Assembly: GCA_017633255.1 (NCBI GenBank)
Contig: JAGBPS010000007.1
Span: forward strand, 1-64,000
From: Bacteroidales bacterium
GTDB taxonomy: Bacteria; Bacteroidota; Bacteroidia; Bacteroidales; WCHB1-69
Direction: 5' to 3'
DNA: 64,000 bases
The notes beneath the pieces are model-generated. The model ran no database searches. It saw only the letters and a list, made by a program, of their open reading frames with translations, and had not been told where the DNA came from. Position numbers and translations under genes: made by a program. Below, one piece after another: positions 18,242 to 27,073 of the stretch (its first letter is position 1; each line of letters opens with the position of its first letter).

Positions 18242-19543
18242 ATGAAAAAAATATATAATATAAGCATTATTTTGTTGGCTCTCGTTCTTTCTTTGTCATC
18301 ATGCAAGAAATGGGAGGCTCCGGAATTTCAAGCACCGGAATATACCGGCAAAAAGGCGAACAAAACCATTGCCGACATCAAGGCAAGACATACTGTTCTC
18401 AGCCAGAATGTGTTGGATTCCATCTGCAGATACAGCGGGGAGCGTTTTATCGTCAAAGCGGTTGTTGTCAGCTCTGATGAAGGCGGCAACTGCTACAAAT
18501 ACCTTACCGTGCAGGATCAGACTGGTGGTATTGAAATCGCAATCGAACAAAACAGTTTGTTCAATGAATATCCTGTGGGACAGATCGTTTACCTCAATTG
18601 TGACGGCTTGGTAGTGGGCGATTACCGCAACAAATACCAGATTGGCTGGATCTACGAGAACAGCATTGGCCGTATCAATTACATGATGCTGGGGCGCTAT
18701 CTTAGCAAAGACGGTCTTCCCAGCATGGACAATATCAACGCACTGTCACCTTGTGGCGGTATTTGCGAGATTAACTCTGATGCGGATTTGTCCGAGGTGA
18801 AGGTCAACTGTCTGTGTACCATTAAGAAAGCTCGTTTTGCCTCGGCTTGCCATGGTTTGCAGCTGGCCACTGACGATGTTACTTGCGACCGCCCATTGGA
18901 TAATTTCTCTATTGTGGTCAGAACCTCTAACTATGCCAAATTCAGAAACATCATCATTGATGCCACCAAGGAATACGATTTGACCGGTATCCTGACCATC
19001 TACAAGAATGATTATCAATTCACACTGCGTACCGCTGATGACATCAAGGATGCTACGCAAGGTCCTCAGGAGACCGAGGTTCTGGTGAACAGAGTGGCTA
19101 TTGATGCCAGTTCGCTGACCAGTGGCGGATGGATCCAAAACACAGCCGACGCATGGAAATATCAGAGTTATAATGGTAGCGAGTTCCTGTATCACCTGCC
19201 TGTTAACGGCACTTGCGATGACTGGGTGATTTCTCCGGAAATCACTATCAATGAGGCTGACTGCTTCCTGAAAATCGAACATCAGATTTCGGATGTTACC
19301 AATCCTGACTATTACCAGGTGTATTATTCCACCACTTATCAGGGTGGCGACATCAATATGGGAGATTGGCAGTTGTACAACCTCACCTCCTACCCTTCCT
19401 CATTTGCCAATAGCAATGCTTTGACTCCTGTACCGCAAGGTACATTCAGAATAGGTATCCGATACAACAAGAATAACGCATCGCCTGCATCTCACCGTTG
19501 GAGCGTGAAGGCACTTAATTTTTACAGAACAGAATGGAGATAA
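18242..19543 (+). CDS. DUF5689 domain lipoprotein (second copy)
   Basis: The 433-residue product is a lipoprotein ([14 protein letters not shown]) with the same order as its upstream neighbour: DUF5689 at about 35-270 ([38 protein letters not shown]) and a C-terminal sandwich-like module ([17 protein letters not shown]). The two paralogs are clearly diverged. It starts 12 bp after the first copy and overlaps the start of ribBA by 10 bp, so receptor, lipoproteins and ribBA probably share a transcript. Confidence 0.85.
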   Translation: MKKIYNISIILLALVLSLSSCKKWEAPEFQAPEYTGKKANKTIADIKARHTVLSQNVLDSICRYSGERFIVKAVVVSSDEGGNCYKYLTVQDQTGGIEIAIEQNSLFNEYPVGQIVYLNCDGLVVGDYRNKYQIGWIYENSIGRINYMMLGRYLSKDGLPSMDNINALSPCGGICEINSDADLSEVKVNCLCTIKKARFASACHGLQLATDDVTCDRPLDNFSIVVRTSNYAKFRNIIIDATKEYDLTGILTIYKNDYQFTLRTADDIKDATQGPQETEVLVNRVAIDASSLTSGGWIQNTADAWKYQSYNGSEFLYHLPVNGTCDDWVISPEITINEADCFLKIEHQISDVTNPDYYQVYYSTTYQGGDINMGDWQLYNLTSYPSSFANSNALTPVPQGTFRIGIRYNKNNASPASHRWSVKALNFYRTEWR

Positions 19544-20748
19544 AACTGAACACTATTGAAGAAGCTATTGAGGATTTCAAGCAAGGGAAATTCCTCATTG
19601 TGGTGGATGATGAAGATCGCGAAAACGAAGGAGATTTTATCATTGCCGCAGAACATATTACTCCAGATAAAGTCAATTTCATGTTGAGTTACGGACGAGG
19701 TGTCTTGTGTGCCCCTATGTCAGAAGAACGCTGCAAGAAGTTGAATCTGGAAATGCAGGTTGATAATGCCTTTAACACTTCGTTGCATGGGACTCCCTTC
19801 ACCGTGACGGTGGATTTGCTGGGCAACGGCTGCACCACGGGCGTGTCGATGCATGACAGAGCTTTTACCATCAAGGCTTTGGCCGACCCCAATTCCAAGG
19901 CTGAGCATTTCGGTCGCCCTGGACACGTGAACCCTTTGCGTGCACGTGACGGAGGTGTGTTGGTTCGTGCCGGCCACACCGAGGCTACCGTTGACCTTAC
20001 CCGTCTGGCAGGTCTTCAGCCCGTAGGCGCCCTCATCGAGATTATCAATCCCGACGGCACCATGGCCCGTCTTCCGCAATTGATGGAAGTGGCGGCCAAA
20101 CACGACATCAAAATCATCACTATCCAGGATTTGATAGCCTATCGTGTTAAAAACGAGAAGCTTATCCGAAAGGAACAGGAAGTGAACCTGCCCACACAGT
20201 GGGGTAATTTCAAGCTGATAGCGTACACGCAGATTAACAATAACAGCACCCATCTGGTGCTGAAGAAAGGCGACTGGGAAGAAGGTGAGCCTGTTTTGGT
20301 GAGAGTGCACTCTTCCTGCGCTACCGGCGATATTTTCGGCTCTTGCAAATGCGACTGCGGCGCACAGCTGCATCGTTCCATGGAGATGGTGGAGAAAGAA
20401 GGCAAAGGTATGGTGCTGTACATGAGCCAGGAAGGCCGTGGCATTGGCTTGGTCAACAAGCTGAAAGCCTATCATTTGCAGGAATTAGGCCGCGACACTG
20501 TGGAAGCTAATCTTGAGTTGGGCTTCAAGGCCGATGAGCGCGACTATGGCATTGGCGCACAGATTTTGAATGATCAAAAAGCGAAGAAAATCCGCTTGAT
20601 TACCAACAATCCCGCCAAACGGGTCGGCCTGAATGGATATGGTATCGACATCGTGGAAACGGTACCCATCATCATCGAGCCGAATGATATCAATCGGTAT
20701 TACCTGAAGACCAAGCAAGAGAAGATGGGGCACAAATTAAATCTATAA
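19534..20748 (+). CDS. ribBA: Bifunctional 3,4-dihydroxy-2-butanone 4-phosphate synthase / GTP cyclohydrolase II
   Basis: This cytoplasmic enzyme makes both precursors of riboflavin, from ribulose 5-phosphate and from GTP. The 404-residue protein is full length. The RibB half (1-200) has [11 protein letters not shown] and [16 protein letters not shown]. The RibA half (205-404) has the zinc site C-x2-GD-x4-C-x-C ([14 protein letters not shown]), SQEGRGIGL and the closing [13 protein letters not shown]. The ATG overlaps the upstream lipoprotein gene, leaving no room for an FMN riboswitch. A strong terminator follows at once. Other rib genes are not in the window. Confidence 0.95.
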   Translation: MEIKLNTIEEAIEDFKQGKFLIVVDDEDRENEGDFIIAAEHITPDKVNFMLSYGRGVLCAPMSEERCKKLNLEMQVDNAFNTSLHGTPFTVTVDLLGNGCTTGVSMHDRAFTIKALADPNSKAEHFGRPGHVNPLRARDGGVLVRAGHTEATVDLTRLAGLQPVGALIEIINPDGTMARLPQLMEVAAKHDIKIITIQDLIAYRVKNEKLIRKEQEVNLPTQWGNFKLIAYTQINNNSTHLVLKKGDWEEGEPVLVRVHSSCATGDIFGSCKCDCGAQLHRSMEMVEKEGKGMVLYMSQEGRGIGLVNKLKAYHLQELGRDTVEANLELGFKADERDYGIGAQILNDQKAKKIRLITNNPAKRVGLNGYGIDIVETVPIIIEPNDINRYYLKTKQEKMGHKLNL

Positions 20749-20752
20749 AACA

Positions 20753-20784
20753 AAAAAAAAGCGCTTGAAAAAGCGCTTTTTTTT
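20753..20784. terminator. Bidirectional rho-independent terminator after ribBA
   Basis: Stem GCGCTT (20761-20766), loop GAAA, stem AAGCGC (20771-20776), flanked by A8 on the left and T8 on the right, so it can act on both strands. It separates the convergent ribBA and the exported-protein gene. Confidence 0.9.
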
Positions 20785-20794
20785 AATTATCAAT

Positions 20795-20815
20795 TGTCAA
20801 CTGTCAATTGTCAAC
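20795..20815. repeat. Heptamer array (TGTCAAY) at the stop of the exported-protein gene
   Basis: Three 7-bp units (TGTCAAC, TGTCAAT, TGTCAAC) end exactly where the minus-strand stop codon (20815-20817) begins. The sequence resembles the array at 6421. Confidence 0.8.
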
Positions 20816-21522
20816 TATTCTTCGTCTTCATCATCACCCATACCTAACATCTTCATCAGCTGGGGATTGGTGTGGATGTCTTGAGCATCTGACGGCAACA
20901 GGAAATCAACAGCTTTGAGTTTCTTGTTGGGGATAATTTCTGTTGCTTCAGTAATGATAGTAACTTCAGTACCCTCGATGTCTTGCTTTACTTCGCTTCT
21001 CAATGCGTAGCCAGCCAATCCGGGAGTTTCAGCAAAATTGATGTTCTCGCCGACATTAAGAGCAGTGGTGACATATTCCACGAAAGATTTGCTTTCGTCT
21101 GTTTCCAAATCTGTTATAGTAACCACAACTTTCTCGCATTCATAACCAACAATAGTTTTCTTCTCGCCAGTTTTGTTATAGTCGTATTTAACCGTTTTTT
21201 GAGCTTCCAGGATTTTTTCAGCAGGTGTTTCAATATAATATTTTCCCATGCCCATGATGTCCAGAATCACGATGTTGCTTTTGGTGTCACCATTGCTAAT
21301 GGAAGTGATGCCAAAACCTTCCTGAATAGTTCTTACCATTTTGGTATAGTTTCCGAAAATTTGGATGCTGGCGTCACTCTCACCTTCTGACAGAATGTTG
21401 GGATCATCAGTGCCTTCGATGTGAGTGTGCGTTTTAATGGTGCCAGCAAAAGGCTTCTGAGCGGAAACGAGAGCTACAAAGCCCAACATCACCACTGCCA
21501 TAATCAAACATACTTTTTTCAT
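20815..21522 (-). CDS. Exported hypothetical protein, possibly DUF4412/GLPGLI-like
   Basis: The 235-residue product has a signal peptide (1-21, ending VSA). The mature part starts KPFAGTIKTHTHIEG and has the pattern of small exported beta-rich proteins that end a strand in KKTIVGYECEKVVVT. The tail is acidic (GMGDDEDEE). It resembles in outline the 277-residue gene at 60742-61575 (start PFEGKIVY). Function unknown. A CAAAAATA at 21565-21572 (minus-strand TATTTTTG) is a likely promoter. Confidence 0.75.
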   Translation of the reverse strand: MKKVCLIMAVVMLGFVALVSAQKPFAGTIKTHTHIEGTDDPNILSEGESDASIQIFGNYTKMVRTIQEGFGITSISNGDTKSNIVILDIMGMGKYYIETPAEKILEAQKTVKYDYNKTGEKKTIVGYECEKVVVTITDLETDESKSFVEYVTTALNVGENINFAETPGLAGYALRSEVKQDIEGTEVTIITEATEIIPNKKLKAVDFLLPSDAQDIHTNPQLMKMLGMGDDEDEE

Positions 21523-21652
21523 AGTTTTTCTTATTTTAAGTTATACATTATCATTTTGAGCGTGCAAAAATACAAAAATTATTCAATGTGCCAACGTACA
21601 TACGATAGAATTTGTGGTTCAAAGTTTAAAACACTACCCCGCCCTTCGAGCA

Positions 21653-21722
21653 CCCCTTCTTTAAGAAGGGGAATTTGAACTTTGGATTTTGAATTTTGAA
21701 TTTTGAATTCTGAATTCTGAAT
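21653..21722. repeat. CCCCTTCTT palindrome followed by a TYTGAAY heptamer array
   Basis: CCCCTTCTT (21653-21661) and AAGAAGGGG (21663-21671) form a near-spacerless inverted repeat. Directly after it come seven units of 7 bp (TTTGAAC/TTTGAAT, then TCTGAAT) from 21674 to 21722, ending 9 bp from the lepB stop codon. The remainder of 21523-21731 holds only the promoter of the exported-protein gene. Confidence 0.8.
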
Positions 21723-21731
21723 TCTATGTGT

Positions 21732-23366
21732 TTATTTTATTTTCTTGAACATCTTGTTCCAACGGATCTTACCTTCTCCGATGGTTTTGAATTTATCCAA
21801 TGACAACCATACAAACAAAGTTCTGCCAACAATGTGATTTTCAGGCACAAAGCCCCAGAAACGGGAGTCCGCTGAGTTGTGACGGTTGTCACCCATCATG
21901 AAATAATAGTCCATCTGGAAAGTGTAGCTGTCAGCCACTTGGCCATTAATATACACTTTGCCATCCTTCACCTGCAAGTCATTCAGCTCATAATTCTTGA
22001 TGATTTTGTCATACAGAACGATGGTCGAGTCATTAATTTCAACAGTCTGTCCTTTCTGCGGAATGACAATCGGACCGAAGTTGTCCTTGTTCCATTGATA
22101 GCGGCTATCGTGCGGGAAGATACTCATATCATATGTATTTTCCTTATCTACAATTTTTTCCACAATCAAGCCCATCTTTTCAATTTGTTTTTTCTGATCC
22201 TCGTTCAACCAGTAAACAGTGGTGTTTTGGTCTATTTTTTGGATATCTTCCTCGTTGATATTCAATGCTTTGCGTTTCTTTGAAGACAGACCGATACCAC
22301 TGGGGTCACTTACAAAATAGGAATACTGCATTTTTTCGGGTTTGAAAGCCGGCTTGCCGTTAATAAGCAACTCCCCATTAATTACTTGCAGAACATCGCC
22401 AGGCATAGCCACACAGCGTTTCACATAGTTTTCGCGTTTGTCCACGGGACGTGCCACCACCTTGTATTCTTTTTTTACCGCTTCCCTACCCTTGCCGGGA
22501 TAATAGGCTCCGCCATATTTGGACTGGTAATACATCACTCTGTCAGGAGAATAGCGATAATACAGGTTCTCCATGGTTTTGCGGGGCGTCTCGGGGTTGA
22601 GCATGGCCTCGAACTCGCGTACAATGGCATAGTAGCTTTCGCTCTGCCGCTCAATGGCCACCGTGTCACCGTCGGGATAGTTGAACACCACCACGTCATT
22701 GCGGCGCAAGGGACGGATAGCCGGGAATTTCATATACGGCAGCTTGATGCACTCGGTGTAGGATTTGGTGCTTTGGGTCAGGGGCATGGTGTGATGCACA
22801 AAGGGGAATGCGATGGGCGTCATGGGAACCCGGGCGCCATAGTCCATCTTGCCCACAGCCAGATAATCGCCCACCATCAGGGTGCTCTCCATAGAGGAGG
22901 TCGGGATAGCATAGAATTCCACCAGGAACATGCGGATAATGTAGGCGGCGGCCACTGCGAAAATCAGGGCATCGCCCCACTCTCTCGCTTTGCTCTTTTG
23001 GAATACTGGCAAGTCTTCCAGATGTGTGAACTGCTCTTTCTTTGAGAATCCCAAATACGGCAGATAAATGAAGAAGAAAGCCGTGCCAAGGATTAATGGT
23101 ATGTAACTTGTTTTGCCAAAGAGTCTTATGGTTTTCCATACCATCATGAAAAACATGAAAACGCCGATGAACGGGAAGACTATCAGCAGCATCCACCACC
23201 AGGGACGGGACAATACTTTGCGTACCCAGAACCAGTAGTCGCCCATGGGGATGAGTGACAACAAGGGATTGACGCCTGCTTTCTTGAAAATTCCCCACAA
23301 GCCCACATGCAGCCCTAAAAAGGCGATGAGCAGACAGATATATACGGCGGTTGTAGATAATGTCAT
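21732..23366 (-). CDS. lepB: Signal peptidase I with an extended N-terminus
   Basis: This membrane serine protease removes signal peptides on the periplasmic side. At 544 residues it is much longer than the usual 250-325. The first 130 residues carry three to four membrane segments (a DUF5684-like region). The S26 core follows: catalytic Ser158 in PTSSMEST, the Lys in NYVKRCVAMPGD near residue 312, and MGDNRHNSADSRFWG near 495-507. A long insertion separates the Lys box from the GDNR box. This layout is common in Bacteroidota. It is the last gene of parA-parB-DUF5683-dapB-lepB, separated from dapB by a 142-bp repeat-filled gap. Confidence 0.93.
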   Translation of the reverse strand: MTLSTTAVYICLLIAFLGLHVGLWGIFKKAGVNPLLSLIPMGDYWFWVRKVLSRPWWWMLLIVFPFIGVFMFFMMVWKTIRLFGKTSYIPLILGTAFFFIYLPYLGFSKKEQFTHLEDLPVFQKSKAREWGDALIFAVAAAYIIRMFLVEFYAIPTSSMESTLMVGDYLAVGKMDYGARVPMTPIAFPFVHHTMPLTQSTKSYTECIKLPYMKFPAIRPLRRNDVVVFNYPDGDTVAIERQSESYYAIVREFEAMLNPETPRKTMENLYYRYSPDRVMYYQSKYGGAYYPGKGREAVKKEYKVVARPVDKRENYVKRCVAMPGDVLQVINGELLINGKPAFKPEKMQYSYFVSDPSGIGLSSKKRKALNINEEDIQKIDQNTTVYWLNEDQKKQIEKMGLIVEKIVDKENTYDMSIFPHDSRYQWNKDNFGPIVIPQKGQTVEINDSTIVLYDKIIKNYELNDLQVKDGKVYINGQVADSYTFQMDYYFMMGDNRHNSADSRFWGFVPENHIVGRTLFVWLSLDKFKTIGEGKIRWNKMFKKIK

Positions 23367-23370
23367 GATA

Positions 23371-23521
23371 ATTAATAGTTTACAATTAATAATTAATAGT
23401 TGACGATGAATAATTATGTATAACGAAAAATGAGTTTATTTTATTATGAATTCTGAATTTTGAACTTTGAATTACAACTATTAATTATCAATTCTTAATT
23501 CTTAGTTCTTAATTCTTAATT
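23371..23521. repeat. Three heptamer arrays between dapB and lepB
   Basis: AATTAAT/AGTTTAC-type units occupy 23371-23405, GAATTCT/GAACTTT units 23448-23474, and ATTCTTA/GTTCTTA units 23484-23521. The last array contains the dapB stop codon (23509-23511) and encodes its final residues Ile-Lys-Asn. Confidence 0.8.
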
Positions 23522-24204
23522 GAAAGTGCTATGTCTTTAAAGTCGTAGATGCCAGGATGTTGGAGGAGCCAATGGGCGGCTTTGACCGCTCCTTGCGCCA
23601 GCTCTACCCTGTTCTTGGCGGTATGCGTCAGTTCAATGGTTTCATTTTCAGACTGATAAGTAATTTTATGGATGCCCGGTACATCGGTCAAACGAAACGA
23701 TTCAATGGGTACTTCAATCTTATTATTATATTGTTTCTCAATAATTTGAGCCAAATGGATTGCGGTGCCGCTGGGGGCATCTTTTTTGGTGATATGGTGA
23801 GTCTCCTCAATAGATACCTGAAAAGCTTCCTGGTCCTTCATGATGTTGGCCAAGAGTTCGTTCAGCTTGAAGAATACATTGACCCCGATGCTGAAATTGG
23901 AACCAAAGACGAAAGCGCTTTTGCATTGACGGCAGTAGTCCAGCACTTCTTTCTGGCGGTCGTACCAGCCGGTGGTGCCTGCCACTAGCGGAATATGGTT
24001 TTCGAAGCATTTCTTGAAATTCTCCACAGCCACCGAGGGCATGGAAAATTCAATAGCGACATCAGCGGTCAGAAACTGATCCCATTGCTGTTGCCAGTCC
24101 TCCTCGTTGTCAATACGGGCCACAATCTCTTCCTGACGGGAAAGAAGGATTTTCTCCACCTCCTTGCCCATCTTGCCATATCCTAAAATCGCGAATTTTG
24201 CCAT
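23509..24204 (-). CDS. dapB: 4-hydroxy-tetrahydrodipicolinate reductase
   Basis: DapB reduces the DapA product with NAD(P)H in the diaminopimelate/lysine pathway. The 231-residue form is short, as in other Bacteroidota. The nucleotide-binding ILGYGKMGKEVE opens the protein. GTTGWYDRQKEV, FGSNFSIGVNVFF and the catalytic EETHHITKKDAPSGTA (His-His and Lys) follow, then ELTHTAKNR near the end. Its ATG abuts the DUF5683 stop (24204), so the two are translationally linked. The meso-DAP product also feeds peptidoglycan, which fits with mpl elsewhere in the window. Confidence 0.95.
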   Translation of the reverse strand: MAKFAILGYGKMGKEVEKILLSRQEEIVARIDNEEDWQQQWDQFLTADVAIEFSMPSVAVENFKKCFENHIPLVAGTTGWYDRQKEVLDYCRQCKSAFVFGSNFSIGVNVFFKLNELLANIMKDQEAFQVSIEETHHITKKDAPSGTAIHLAQIIEKQYNNKIEVPIESFRLTDVPGIHKITYQSENETIELTHTAKNRVELAQGAVKAAHWLLQHPGIYDFKDIALSIKN

Positions 24205-24923
24205 TATTTGAAATTTAATGTAAGATTAACGCCGTAATTGAACGTTGTATTGTTCTGCTGCGCCAAAGAACTGTTGTAATTCTGATTGATTTGCGGGGTG
24301 ACTCGCAGCGACAGATCGTCTGAGATGTCAAAATAATATAGGTGCGCATCCACGATAGCGTCCACAATATTAAATACATACAGCACTGCGGTAATCGCTA
24401 TGGCGATTTCCATCCTTCGGCGATAAGTGTTTTTCAATGCCAGAATATTCGCATCGGTTTCAATGCTGTACTTAGGGTTTAATTGACTGGTGTTCCCATC
24501 CCGGCGATTGATGAATTCTTTTTTGTACGACACCATCTGGTGAGCGAAATCATAGACAAAGTAGCCGGAGATGCCCAATGCACCATATACGATGGGGAGT
24601 TTCCAGTATTTCTTGTTGTAGATTTGACCGCCACCGGGAATGATGGACAGGCAGCCTGCAACAGTGGGACTATGTTTTTTCCGTAATGCAGAGTCGGTCA
24701 TTGCCACATTCTCTATGGGTTTTTCAGACTTGATCTTCATCCTCTTGGCTTTGTTCGTGGTGCCCATACGGGGCGCCTGTCGTTGCAAACCAGAAGTGTC
24801 TGTGGCAACAACCGCAATAGAATCTTCCGTGGTTGTCACCTTCAGCGAATCAACAGACTGAGCCTGTACGCTTATCGCACACAGACTCAGCAGGATTGTT
24901 AATATTGAAAATATTTTCTTCAT
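24204..24923 (-). CDS. DUF5683 membrane-associated protein
   Basis: The 239-residue protein has a signal peptide (1-22) and a linker, then the DUF5683 core: PGGGQIYNKKYWKLPIVYG, a hydrophobic segment at about 115-135, YRRRMEIAIAITAVLYVFNIVDAIVDAHL near residue 175 (a second hydrophobic segment), and a beta-strand tail. In Bacteroidota this family sits between parB and dapB, as here. Its function is not established; the membrane position and conserved company suggest an envelope role. Confidence 0.87.
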   Translation of the reverse strand: MKKIFSILTILLSLCAISVQAQSVDSLKVTTTEDSIAVVATDTSGLQRQAPRMGTTNKAKRMKIKSEKPIENVAMTDSALRKKHSPTVAGCLSIIPGGGQIYNKKYWKLPIVYGALGISGYFVYDFAHQMVSYKKEFINRRDGNTSQLNPKYSIETDANILALKNTYRRRMEIAIAITAVLYVFNIVDAIVDAHLYYFDISDDLSLRVTPQINQNYNSSLAQQNNTTFNYGVNLTLNFK

Positions 24924-24944
24924 ATATAGCAGAACTAAAGTTAG

Positions 24945-25829
24945 TTACATTAGCTTGCTAATAATTTGCTTTAAGTCATCGTCGGAGGTGAACGGAATAG
25001 TGATTTTGCCTTTGCCAGACAAATCCTTATTGACGGACACCTTGGAGTTCAGCTTCTTGGAAAGGGATGACATGAACTGGTTGACTTCGTCGGAGAGGGT
25101 GATTTTGATTTTCGTCTTGGCGGGTTTGAACTCGCTGGTGTGCTTTTTCACTAAGGTTTCGGTCTGACGAACAGACAAACCTCCGTCAATCACCTGCTTC
25201 AGCAGTTTCTCCTGGAGCTTTTCGTCCTCTACTGCCACCAGGGCTCTGGCGTGACCCATGCTGATCACATTGTCACGCACAGCGATTTGGGCGGGAAGGG
25301 AAAGTTTCAGCAGTCTCACGTAATTGGTGATGGTGCTTCTGTTCTTGCCCACCTTTTCGCTGACTTCATCCTGGGTGAAACCGAGTTCGTCCATCAAGCG
25401 CTGGTACGACAAGGCGATTTCAAGGGCGTTAAGGTCTTCACGCTGAATGTTTTCCACCAAAGCCATCTGAATCGACTGCATATCGTCGACAGTGCGCACG
25501 TAAGTCGGAATCTCTTGCAGACCGGCCAACTTGCAGGCGCGCAGACGGCGCTCGCCGGAAATCAGCTGGTATTTGCCGTTGGAGATGGGACGCACGGTGA
25601 TAGGTTGTATCAGGCCGTAAGTTTTGATAGATTCAGCCAGCTCCTTCAATGCCTCTTCGTCGAACTTGGTACGGGGCTGGTTCGGGTTGACTTCAATAGA
25701 CTCGATGCGGATGGTGCCGACAGAGTCCTGCTTGATACGGGCCACTGAGTTTGGCGCGATAGGCAGGTCTCCTCCGCCCAGCAATGCTCCCAAGCCTTTG
25801 CCTAATTTTTTAGCGTCTTTATCCTTCAT
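24945..25829 (-). CDS. parB: Chromosome partitioning protein ParB
   Basis: ParB is a CTP-dependent DNA clamp that loads at parS and works with ParA in origin segregation. The 294-residue protein has a basic start and LGKGLGALLG. The CTP-binding box GERRLRA is at 92-98, followed by ENIQREDLNALE. The helix-turn-helix is TQDEVSEKVGKNRSTITNY, and a C-terminal dimerisation region ends the protein. It overlaps parA by 4 bp. I found no parS-like 16-bp palindrome (TGTTnCACGTGnAACA) in this window. Confidence 0.95.
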   Translation of the reverse strand: MKDKDAKKLGKGLGALLGGGDLPIAPNSVARIKQDSVGTIRIESIEVNPNQPRTKFDEEALKELAESIKTYGLIQPITVRPISNGKYQLISGERRLRACKLAGLQEIPTYVRTVDDMQSIQMALVENIQREDLNALEIALSYQRLMDELGFTQDEVSEKVGKNRSTITNYVRLLKLSLPAQIAVRDNVISMGHARALVAVEDEKLQEKLLKQVIDGGLSVRQTETLVKKHTSEFKPAKTKIKITLSDEVNQFMSSLSKKLNSKVSVNKDLSGKGKITIPFTSDDDLKQIISKLM

Positions 25830-26647
25830 GCTTCTGTTTCTGCTTCAGATTCTTGTTCTAATAATGATTCCGATTCAAAGGTGTAACCGTTGTTCACCAA
25901 CACCTCTTTGGCAAGGTTCAGGTAGTTGATATTGCCCTTGGACTGTACATCGTACAATACAATGGGTTTACCATAGCTGGGGGCTTCGCTTAGACGCACA
26001 TTACGCACGATGATGGTGTCGAAAACAATGCCTTTGCAATGCTGTCTCACATCTTCCACCACGGCATTATTGTGTTTCAGACGTGCGGTGTACATGGTCA
26101 GCAGGATACCCTCGATGGAGAGTGAGGGATTCATGTTGGCCTGTACCAGACGCACGGTGTTGAGCAACTTGCCCAGACCCTCAAGCGCATAGTATTCGCA
26201 CTGCACCGGGATGATGACCGAGTCGGAGGCCACCAGCGCGTTCAGTGTGATCAGTCCCAAAGAAGGAGCGCAGTCAATGAGGATGAACTCGTATTCGTCC
26301 TTTATTGCCGTCAGGGCGTCGCGCATACGGTATTCACGGCGGTCAAAAGAAATCATCTCCAGCTCGGCACCCACCAGGTCGATGGTGGCGGGCATGATAT
26401 CCAAGTTCGGAGTTTCGGTTTTGATGATGACCTCCGGGGCGAACTTGTTGCCTAACATACAGTCGTAAACGCTGTTCTCGACCTCTTCGGGATCAATACC
26501 CACCCCCGAAGTCGCATTGGCTTGCGGGTCGGCATCAATCAGCAGGGTCTTATGCTCCAACACGGCCAGCGAGGCGGCCAGATTGACCGCGGTCGTGGTC
26601 TTCCCTACCCCTCCCTTTTGGTTAACGACAGCAATAATCTTTCCCAT
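25826..26647 (-). CDS. parA: Chromosome partitioning ATPase ParA/Soj
   Basis: The 273-residue ATPase has the deviant Walker A box KGGVGKTT at 11-18, DADPQANAT for the A' motif, and the Walker B-like FILIDCAPSLGLIT. It moves the ParB-parS complex by forming ATP-dependent DNA-bound dimers. The tail is Glu/Ser-rich. Its ATG shares its last base with the PUR gene stop (26647), so PUR, parA and parB are probably one transcript. Confidence 0.95.
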   Translation of the reverse strand: MGKIIAVVNQKGGVGKTTTAVNLAASLAVLEHKTLLIDADPQANATSGVGIDPEEVENSVYDCMLGNKFAPEVIIKTETPNLDIMPATIDLVGAELEMISFDRREYRMRDALTAIKDEYEFILIDCAPSLGLITLNALVASDSVIIPVQCEYYALEGLGKLLNTVRLVQANMNPSLSIEGILLTMYTARLKHNNAVVEDVRQHCKGIVFDTIIVRNVRLSEAPSYGKPIVLYDVQSKGNINYLNLAKEVLVNNGYTFESESLLEQESEAETEA

Positions 26648-26970
26648 TAGGCCTCCAGATCTTCAAAATTAATGTCATCGGTTTTGGGCTCGTTGGTGTC
26701 GAACAAAACATCATCAGGAATCTTGCCCGTTTCAATGAACTCCAATACAGCGGCCAATGCATTCTGGAATTTGGTGAAATCTTCCTTGTACAGGAACAAT
26801 TTATGTTTTTCATAGAAGAAAGTGCCATTGTCAGCGTTGAATTTACGCTTGCTCTCGGTAATGGTCAGATACTTCTCTTCATTTTTTGTGGTCTTAACAT
26901 CGAAAAAGTAGGTACGCTTCCCTGCTCTAACTGCTCTTGACAAAACTTCATTTTTTTCTAAATTTTCCAT
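26647..26970 (-). CDS. PUR-alpha-like DNA/RNA-binding protein (DUF3276)
   Basis: The 107-residue protein matches the bacterial PUR-domain family in length and in RTYFFDVKTTKNEEKYLTI, the KRKF strand and KHKLFLYKEDFTKFQNAL. These proteins form a Whirly-like dimer that binds single-stranded nucleic acid; Borrelia BpuR is a studied member. The C-terminal 25 residues are acidic. Position immediately before parA suggests co-transcription. A TATATTTG promoter lies 46 bp upstream. Confidence 0.85.
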   Translation of the reverse strand: MENLEKNEVLSRAVRAGKRTYFFDVKTTKNEEKYLTITESKRKFNADNGTFFYEKHKLFLYKEDFTKFQNALAAVLEFIETGKIPDDVLFDTNEPKTDDINFEDLEA

Positions 26971-27015
26971 CTCTAATCTTTTTCGTTAATATTAATATAA
27001 TGTTGAATGATTCTG

Positions 27016-27023
27016 CAAATATA
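27016..27023 (-). promoter_or_regulatory. Putative -7 element (TATATTTG) for the PUR-parA-parB operon
   Basis: The minus strand reads TATATTTG 46 bp upstream of the PUR gene ATG. The surrounding 103-bp gap is AT-rich and otherwise featureless. Confidence 0.5.
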
Positions 27024-27073
27024 ATATTTTTCTATATAACTAACGTCAATTTTCTGAAATTATTTTCCGACGT

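Noticed and set aside
19400..19540. FMN riboswitch before ribBA
   Set aside because: The upstream DNA is coding sequence of the DUF5689 lipoprotein, the start codons overlap, and no FMN aptamer motifs are visible.
24945..26970. Possible parS site near parAB
   Set aside because: I looked for a TGTTnCACGTGnAACA-like palindrome by eye here and across the window and found none; a computed scan of the genome would be needed.
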